Shown in pieces: positions 1 through 8,000 of a stretch of 10,473 nt of DNA. The stretch's first letter is position 1; each line of letters begins with the position of its first letter. A program made the position numbers and the translations under genes. The notes under the pieces were generated by a model that was given only the letters and a program-made list of their open reading frames with translations, was not told the origin of the DNA and made no database searches. The DNA is from Bacteroidales bacterium (lineage in GTDB: Bacteria; Bacteroidota; Bacteroidia; Bacteroidales; P3). The DNA lies in assembly GCA_900769785.1 (NCBI GenBank), contig CAAGHV010000231.1:1-10473 (forward strand), written 5' to 3'.

Positions 1-514
1 GTTATTCTCAACAGCCATGCCCGAAAAATACGACAATATGAAGAATATGTTTCTTTTTTCGTGTAGTACCGGACTGCGATTCAGCGATGTGGCAAACCTG
101 CAATGGAAAAATGTGAAAACCCACAACAAGCATTTGTTTTTAGAGTACCATCAACAAAAAACCAATACCAACGAGGTATTACCACTATGTGCCCAAGCCG
201 AAAACTTATTACGCAGTCTGAAACGTAGTGGCAGTAAAGTTTTTGCCAATGAGTTTTCTCAAAATATAAACAAGTTTTTAAAACGGTGGTGCAAAGCAGC
301 CAAGATACGAAAAAGAGTGTCGTTCCATACCGCCCGACATAGTTTCTGCGTTATGCTACTTACCTACGATGTATCTATCTATACCGTTCAGCAACTTATG
401 TGCCATTCCGATATCGATACCACAAAAATATATGCCGACATAACCAATAAAACTAAGAACAGAGCAGTGAAAAAATTACCTTTGTTCGACAAATTTGATG
501 TAAAAAGAGCATAA
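1..514 (+). CDS. Tyrosine recombinase (phage-type integrase), C-terminal catalytic domain; 5' end outside window
   Basis: This is the catalytic half of a site-specific tyrosine recombinase, an enzyme that cuts and rejoins DNA through a covalent 3'-phosphotyrosine intermediate. Numbering from the Met codon at 17, the whole active site is visible: Arg21 in STGLRFSDV, Lys48 in QKTNTNEV, the HxxR box HTARH (His104, Arg107), His130 in LMCHSDI and the nucleophile Tyr139 in TKIYADI. The frame stays open to the left edge (first full codon at 2). Bacteroidetes integrases are usually about 400 residues with an N-terminal SAM-like DNA-binding domain, so the true start almost certainly lies upstream and the Met at 17 is internal. 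The stop is at 512-514. Integrase of a mobile element, Xer-like resolvase and DNA invertase are all possible; the visible half does not distinguish them. The retained catalytic set argues against a decayed copy, at least in this half. Confidence 0.93.
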   Translation, partial: LFSTAMPEKYDNMKNMFLFSCSTGLRFSDVANLQWKNVKTHNKHLFLEYHQQKTNTNEVLPLCAQAENLLRSLKRSGSKVFANEFSQNINKFLKRWCKAAKIRKRVSFHTARHSFCVMLLTYDVSIYTVQQLMCHSDIDTTKIYADITNKTKNRAVKKLPLFDKFDVKRA

Positions 515-549
515 AACCACAATAATCTTAATAAAAATACATCTATAAA

Positions 550-572
550 ATATTACTGATTAACAGTAGTAT
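550..572. repeat. Imperfect inverted repeat downstream of the recombinase gene
   Basis: The arms 550-558 and 564-572 pair over 9 bp (core TACTG / CAGTA, one G-T pair) around a 5-base ATTAA loop. It lies 36 bp after the recombinase stop. A run of eight T (588-595) follows, but about 15 bases beyond the stem and not directly after it. The stem is AT-rich and therefore weak. It could be a poor intrinsic terminator for the recombinase, or a protein-binding or recombination site; the sequence does not decide. Confidence 0.4.
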
Positions 573-605
573 ACCAAATATGTGATATTTTTTTTGATAT
601 TTTAT

Positions 606-636
606 TTTGGTGATTTGGAAATATTTTGTACATTTG
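606..636 (+). promoter_or_regulatory. Bacteroidetes-type promoter for the secreted protein and giant lipoprotein genes
   Basis: A -33 element TTTG (606-609) and a -7 element TACATTTG (629-636, an exact TAnnTTTG match) are separated by 19 bp, the arrangement known for the primary sigma factor of Bacteroidetes. Transcription would begin near 643, giving a leader of about 20 bases. The bases before the Met codon at 662 are almost pure A with no Shine-Dalgarno match, which is normal in this phylum. No comparable promoter is seen in the 18 bp before the next gene, so this one probably serves both. Confidence 0.65.
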
Positions 637-661
637 CCACGTATAAAAAAAACAAATAATC

Positions 662-1981
662 ATGAAAAGAGCAGTATTTAAAATAGGCATTTTGTTACTT
701 ATATTTACCACCACAGCACAAGCACAATTGACACCAAGTTATTGGTGGAAATGCAGTAATGGAAACACATCTTACAACTACAATCCGGCTGTAGTTTTAA
801 ACAATAATCAAAATATCGCATTAGACAGCATTCCTTATTTTGAGGAGTATACAGTCATAGTAGTATACCATGCCATGGGCGAGAGTGCAGAAAAGCAGGT
901 ATGGCAATTGCATTTCAACGATAGTATCCAAAACGGTCTTACCACTCGCAACATACATCACGGCAAGACCTACATACAATACAGTGCCGACAATCGTCCC
1001 GGACCAATTATCAACACCCTTCAGCAAAGTACCTCTTTAGAAGCCGACAGCAATCAAAGGTATTGCAGATTAGTATTGGGAGCATCCGACAGCATACCCA
1101 CACACATCAAAGTGGCAGAAGTAATGTACTTTGAAGGTAAACCCGGAATGGGACTTTTAAGACGGGTACAAAGCTACCTTGCAATAAAATACGGTGTAAC
1201 ATTAGGACCTGTAAACTACACCGACGGATACGGAAACATAGTTTGGCGATACAACGACAATAAAAAGTATCATAACAGAATTACAGGCGTTGGAGTAGAC
1301 AGCACCTATGGTCTTGTGCAGATGAAGAGTGCAAGCGAATGCAACAACAGTGTTATAACGCTGTATGCCGACAGCCTTATGCAGGGACGTTTCTGTTTGT
1401 TGGGCGACAACGACGGAGCATTAGAATTTATTCAAGACACACTGTCGAGTATAGAATACCTAAGCCGAATATGGAAAGTAAATCAAACACTTGGCAGCAA
1501 TGTGTGGGATACCTCACTATACGGAATAACTGTAGATACAACATTGCTACCGGGCAACAGTGATAGTTTGGTGCTTATGGTTAATGATGAATACTATTAT
1601 CCCGACAGTATAGCCGATGGAAAGTTGTACTACAACAATATTGTTTTTGGTAGTGACAGTACATTTATTGCATTGGTACGGGGAACATTATTGTGGAATA
1701 TGGCAAATACAAAAAGCAAACAATCATCGGCCGATGTATTGGCCGGCATAAACACACAAATATACCCCAACCCTACCAACGGCCATTACACCATAAATAT
1801 CGATGGTGCTGCAGAAGTTACGGTAAAGATACATAATGTTTTGGGAAAAGAAATAAAGACGTATTACGACAAAGAAAAATACCACTACACATTTACAGGT
1901 ACATTGCCGGCCAACAACGTGTATTATGTAACAATAACTACCGAGCAAGGCAGTCAAACAATGAAACTGATTGTAAAATAA
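662..1981 (+). CDS. Secreted protein with T9SS type A C-terminal sorting domain, function unknown
   Basis: The 439-residue product starts with a Sec signal peptide: MKR, then a hydrophobic stretch, with a likely cut after AQA at about residue 21. The C-terminal region (about 363-439) is a type A T9SS sorting domain: it opens with QIYPNPTNG (YPNP from 368), continues with VKIHNVLGKEI and ends in MKLIVK. Such cargo crosses the outer membrane through T9SS and is released or attached to the surface. The middle contains LLRRVQSYLAIKYGVTL (165-181), then a Tyr-Asn rich stretch and ITGVGVDSTYGLVQMKS. This matches a recurring pattern in uncharacterised Bacteroidetes cargo (I believe the family called DUF8202, from memory). 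Residues about 22-160 look beta-rich, as in lectin-like folds, but I cannot assign a family. No catalytic motif is visible. The start is fixed by the signal peptide and the promoter 26 bp upstream. Only 18 bp separate the stop from the next gene, suggesting an operon. An adhesin or matrix role is a guess. Confidence 0.9.
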   Translation: MKRAVFKIGILLLIFTTTAQAQLTPSYWWKCSNGNTSYNYNPAVVLNNNQNIALDSIPYFEEYTVIVVYHAMGESAEKQVWQLHFNDSIQNGLTTRNIHHGKTYIQYSADNRPGPIINTLQQSTSLEADSNQRYCRLVLGASDSIPTHIKVAEVMYFEGKPGMGLLRRVQSYLAIKYGVTLGPVNYTDGYGNIVWRYNDNKKYHNRITGVGVDSTYGLVQMKSASECNNSVITLYADSLMQGRFCLLGDNDGALEFIQDTLSSIEYLSRIWKVNQTLGSNVWDTSLYGITVDTTLLPGNSDSLVLMVNDEYYYPDSIADGKLYYNNIVFGSDSTFIALVRGTLLWNMANTKSKQSSADVLAGINTQIYPNPTNGHYTINIDGAAEVTVKIHNVLGKEIKTYYDKEKYHYTFTGTLPANNVYYVTITTEQGSQTMKLIVK

Positions 1982-1999
1982 CATAAAACAAAAAACGTC

Positions 2000-2092
2000 A
2001 TGAAAAGAAATAGCATTACACACACAGCATTATTGGCAATGCTTGCCATAGCCATATTTGTCGGTTGCCATCAATCCGACACAAAAGAAGAT
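2000..2092 (+). other. Lipoprotein signal peptide with possible surface-export signal
   Basis: The first 22 residues have a short basic start (MKRN), a hydrophobic core (ALLAMLAIAIFV) and end in FVG before Cys23. The -3 Phe is less usual than Leu, but V-G-C fits a signal peptidase II site. After the cysteine come HQSDTKED. Acidic residues just after the lipidated cysteine are known in Bacteroidetes as a lipoprotein export signal that moves lipoproteins to the outer face of the outer membrane. The match here is loose, so lipid anchoring is more certain than surface exposure. Confidence 0.75.
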
Positions 2093-5000
2093 CAACAATT
2101 GCAACAGCAACCTGTCGTTTTAGAGCAGAGCAATGTGGAGCAACCAATAGTTGCAGATACGACAGACCTTTCAACTGAGAATATAGTTTTTGCCGACATA
2201 CCCGGCGATGTAAAGATAGACATCCACCGAGGCAAATCCATGCTTTTGGAGATGAATGGCGTAAGCCTTTCGGCACCCGACAGTGCCATTGTTCGCGAAG
2301 GCACATATACCGTAAGTGCATTAACTAAAGAAGAATTGCCCCCACTTACCGACGAGATGGTTAACGTAACCTTTGGCAGTGGCGATGGTTATAGATTCCT
2401 GCCCAACGGCGAACATTTCAGTCCGTACGCCGAACTTAGGATGTCATACGACGAAAGCAAGTTGCCACACGGCTACACCCCCGATGACATATATACAAGC
2501 TACTACGACGAAGAAAAAAAGACATGGGTGCGATTGTTTAGAAAAGAAGTAGACACGGTAAACAAAGAAATAGTGTCGCTCACCACCCACTTTACCGACT
2601 TTGTAAATGAGATATTGAAAGCTCCCGAGATGCCCGAAACACAGGCATTCGTGCCGACTATGATGACAGATTTGGAAGCTGCCAACCCATTGGAAGGGAT
2701 AACCATGATACAACCACCCACAGCCAACAATATGGGTACAGCCAACCTTAGCTACCCCTTGCAAATACCTGCAGGTCGCCAAGGTATGCAACCCAATTTG
2801 GCATTGACCTACAGCAGCAGCGGCGGAAACGGATGGTTAGGTGTAGGCTGGGATATAAGTATACCGTGTATAAGTTTAGATACTCGCTGGGGAGTACCAC
2901 GATATGATGCAAACTACGAAACAGAAATATATCTGCTAAACGGCGATCAACTCTTAACCAAAAATGATGACGGAACAACATTTCGAGATATGCCACATCG
3001 CACAAACATACGACAACCACGTTTGCCCGATGGCACACAATTCTATGCACGAACAAGCAAAGCCCACGATAGTATTATCAGACATGGAACAAATCCACAA
3101 AATTATTGGTGGGAAGTTATAGACAGAACCGGAACAACGCATTATTATGGATATTATCCCGATCCTGCACGACAATCATTACCTACCACACTTGCCGACG
3201 ATAATGGCAATATAGCACGATGGGTACTTACCGAAAGTAGAGATTTGTATGGCAATACCGTACGCTATTATTACGATCATGTAGAGGTAAGGAATATAGG
3301 CAATACAGGTCGCCAAATATACATAGATAGCATTTCGTATACAGGCTATAATGCAGAAGATGGAGTATATACGGTGGTATTTTGCAGAACGGCAAATCCA
3401 ACACCCGACATAACAACGGTGTGTAACAATGGCTTTAAAGAAATTACAAACCAAATATTGAATAACGTACATGTAAAATACAATGATGAAATATTGACAG
3501 CTTGGATGTTTGAAATGGAATATTCGAATAAAAGCAATTACAAGAAACGCCTTACTTCGGTTACCAAAGTAGATACATCAGAGATTGGCATGCGAAATTT
3601 TCTTACAGAGTCATGTACATGTATAAACGATTACGAAAATAATCAAACCTCCAATACAAATTCTGTTTTTCCCGGAGGGTCTACAGTGAATGGTTCACTC
3701 GAAGAAAACAACACCCAAAATCGATTTGACACAGATAAAGATATTGTCATAAAACCATTTACATTAATTGATCCTAAAAAGTTTCCCTATAGTGGTTCCA
3801 CACATAGATTTGAATACTATGATACACCTGATGAAATTTTTGAAGATAGGGAAATAGAGTCGGATTTGAATTTAGATCCAAATTATAATTTACGAGGTAC
3901 ATTGTTTCTTGACCCCTCAGGTGTTTTAACAGCATCAAAAGCTACAGCATTAGGATTATCTCATTCGCGTAGTTGGAATGTGGGTGGTGCTATTACGGCA
4001 GGTCTTGGAGTAAATGTTTTTAATTCCAGCAAATCGTTAGGAGGTAACTATACACGTAATCAATCAACAAGTGAATCGTTGATGACGCTTGTGGATCTTG
4101 ATGGAGACGGTTTGGCAGATAAAGTTTTTGTAAAAAATGGAGGAATGTATTTCTGCAAACATCGTAGAGCCGAGAGTGGTCAGATATCTTTTGATGGAGC
4201 GGAATTTATAGAAGGAGCATCTTACTTTTTGAGAGAAAGCAGTTATAGCAATACTTTTGGAGCACAGGCTTCGTGTGTGGCAAGTGTTAGTGCAGGTTGG
4301 ACAAATTCCAAATCCACCACATCGGTATATTTTGCAGATGTTAATGGCGATGGATTAGTGGATTTGGTAGACAATGGGCAGGTATTGTTTAATTCGTTGA
4401 ATGGAGATGGTGTTCCTACATTTAGTAGATACGAAACACCCTATTACGAAAACCATGAGGAAGAAGAGACTATAAGTCCTGTAATAACATCGGCATCCAA
4501 CTGTGGAGGTATTATTTTTGATGGACAAGTAAATGATAGTATTACTTGTGAATATATATGGGTAGAAGATACTGCAATTCTAACCAACGATAGATCTATT
4601 ATTAACCATTTTGATACTTGTTATAATAATTCTCAAGATACAATAGTAGTTTTGGAACGTAGTTCAAGAGAAGAAAATTATACTGAAATTATTGTATACC
4701 ATAAGGAACTCGATTGTTCATATCACGACGACTCACCGGCTACTGATGCAGTACGGGTATGGGTGGCACCTAGAGATGGCGTTATCACTATCGACTCTTG
4801 GGTATCAATAGAAAGAAATACATCCGAACAACGAAATAATTCTCGCCATGTTGATGGTGTTGTATTTTCTATTCAACACTCAGGCAATGTGTTGGTTGGA
4901 AATAATAGTCTTTCTTGTAGTACGAATAATATTTTATCTTCCTTATATCTACACGATACTATTTACGATGATGAACACTATATTACAAATACAGTATCTG

Positions 5001-8000
5001 TAGCTTCCGGAGATATAATCTTTTTCCGTTTAAATTCCCGTGAAGATAAAAACTTCGATAAAATATATGATGTTCATTACATAATGTATAGTGATGGTTA
5101 TGGTTATGGTTCAAATGATAATTTCATTTTATCTAGTGACAAGTATTTTCAAGCACCGGTAGATGGTTATATTGAAATAGATGTATTGGATGATAATAAC
5201 TACTATATAAATAACTATATAGAAATATGCGTTGATGGAACATGTGAAGAAACTGCACAATATTATGGAGACGTATCAAAAGGTAGTATCATACAAATAA
5301 AAGGGAATCTTAATAATACTTATTTTACCGGTGTATATCCACGTTTTAAGTTTTATCCCGATACAAATTCTTATCTTCAAATAGATACAAATGCTAATCC
5401 GCATGATACCATATTTATGAAAGATACATTGCGAGGATATCTTCCTATAAAAATGGAGTTTGAACATGAGTATTCTATTTATAACAATAAAGTATATCGC
5501 CGTTTGTTTGGACCATTATATAATGGCTGGGGACAATTTGCATATCATTCAAAAGGAAATGATATGCTTATACACCTCGATAGTTTGATTCTTCCATTGG
5601 TTAATTCAAATGAAATACCGGAAGATCCGGCTTCGGATACTGCTTCAATAAGAAGTTCAGTAAACAATGAGTCCGACACATCGAGTTACGGAAATTATTC
5701 TTCGTATGAAGAGTTTCAAGAGGAAAATTCTAATTTTTATAATCCATTATCATACAATTCTTGTTGGGTGGAAATGACTCCCGATTTTGAGCATTGGGCA
5801 TGGGTGTCGTATGGATTGCAAAACAGTATAATGCGAGACACTATGAGCAATTCGTTACGTACTGAATGGTATTCGTCTGTGCCGGAATCGTTGCAAGAAC
5901 AATCCTACCCAGATGGAGAACCGATTGAAATACCTGAAATTACAATTTACGATGACCCTGTACCTGCATCTGTAGGCAATACTTCTGCAAAAGCTATACG
6001 CAAGGTTACTCGTTCGGAGAGTTTTAGTTTGTCCGGTGGTTATTCAAAATATGGAGCATCATATAGCAATGGAACAAATGAAATCATTACCGATTACATG
6101 GATTTGAATGGCGATCGTTACCCCGATATTATAGGAAAAGCATTTGTACAATATAGTCAACAATGGGGAGGAATTGGTGGACTAACCGATTTGTCATTTA
6201 GTATTGGAAGTAATAATAAATCAACTACATCGTCGGGAGGCTTAAGCTATAGCGGACAACCTGTGGAACAAAAACGAACCATATCATCAAGGTTGCCTTA
6301 TTCGATGTTTACTTTTTCCAGTGGCAGTGGTGGAAGTATTAGTGGTAATGGAAACATAGGCAAAGACAGAGCATCAGGAACATGGATGGATATTAATGGT
6401 GATGGTCTTGTAGATTTTGTGTATAAAAATGGAGGAGTATCATTAAATACAGGATATGGTTTTATGGATACTGAGAATTGGAATTTTGATAATGTCCGTT
6501 CAGGTATCAGTGGGTCGGCATCGCTTAGTGGAAGTGTGTCTAACAGTTATGAAGAAGTTGAATATTTATTTAATGGCGATGTTATAAATGGATGGCAACG
6601 AAGTATAGAAGGCGGTGTAGATATGAATGCATCATACAATAAGACATTAGTTATGTTTACCGACATTAATGGAGATGGATTGCCTGATATTATTAGTCGT
6701 GAATTGACCGATTTAGAAGATATTTTAGATGAAGGTTTGATAAGCATCTATGTATCATATAATTTAGGCAATGGTATGTGGTCAACTCCTGTTACTATTA
6801 GTAATATAAATAATTTTAATTCGTCTGTTTCGTATAGCGAATCAATTAGAGCAGGGTTAACCTTTGGATTTACTTTCTTGGGATTTAAAGCAACAGTAGG
6901 TCTTAATGGCTCGCCATATAGTGGCAGTGTGAATAGAGATAAAGTACAGCTTGTGGATATTAATGCTGACGGATTGCCCGATTTGGTAAAATCGAATAGC
7001 GAAGATAAGATAACAGTACGATACAATAAATCCGGCAAAACGAATCTTTTACGTAATGTAGATATGCCTTCGGGAGGTAAAATAATTATCGATTATACCC
7101 TTTCGGAACCAAGCTACGAACAGCCATCGCGTGGATGGACGATGACAACAGTTACTGTAGAAGATCCTCTTAATCCTAATGGCGGAAATAAATCTATTAC
7201 AAAATACGAATATTCAAAACCACACTACGACCGCTATGAACGTGATTCGTATGGATTCGAAAATGTGGTGACAAAACAAATAGACACATTAGGCAATTTG
7301 TATAGAACTATTGAACAAAACTATAACAACAAATCCTTAAATAAAAGAGGTGAACTTACAAGAGAAGTAACCTTTGATGGAGCTAATAGAAAGTATGTAG
7401 AAAAAAATTATTCTACTTCTTATGTTGACTACGAAAATCCAAGTTATGAAGTAACGGATAACAATTGCCCTGTTGTTATATATCCCGTAGTAGAAGCTAG
7501 AGTTACACGTTACTACGAAGGAGGAAGCAGTCCAAAACTTACCACAGGTGAACAATTCGAGTACGATAAATATCATAATGTGATTAGATATACCGATTTG
7601 GGAGATACTGCTGTTAATAATGATGGCGTGAGAATAGAAATCACATACAATTCAGATCTTCCTCACAACCTTATTGGTTTAAGAAAAGATTACAAGATTT
7701 ATTCTAACAATGGCAATGGATTGATGCGAAAAGCTACATACGAATACGATAGTTTAGGAAAGCTAATAAAACAGTCGTTATACAACGGAAATACAGCTTC
7801 GGATTTTGAATTTGAGTACGATACCATATATGGTAACATGATTAAAGGAATTCAACCTGCCAACGATAGCAATCAACGAATGACATACACATACGAATAT
7901 GACAATGTGTTGAATACATATCCCGTAAGAATAGAAAACTCTTTTGGCGAAGAGGTGTATACTATGTATGATTATCGTTATGGCAAGCCTATAAGTGTAG

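Noticed and set aside
606..661. Invertible promoter flanked by inverted repeats and driven by the adjacent recombinase
   Set aside because: The only flanking match I found is a 6-of-7 similarity (ATATGTG near 578 against the complement of CACGTAT near 638), too short and imperfect to call inversion sites.
1339..1563. 74-codon + strand frame inside the secreted protein gene
   Set aside because: It lies in another frame wholly within a well-supported gene and has no recognisable feature.
3400..3700. Frameshift or gene boundary where base composition starts to change
   Set aside because: Codon-by-codon reading from 3422 onward gives no stop, and the frame matches that of the SpvB part before it and the FG-GAP part after it.
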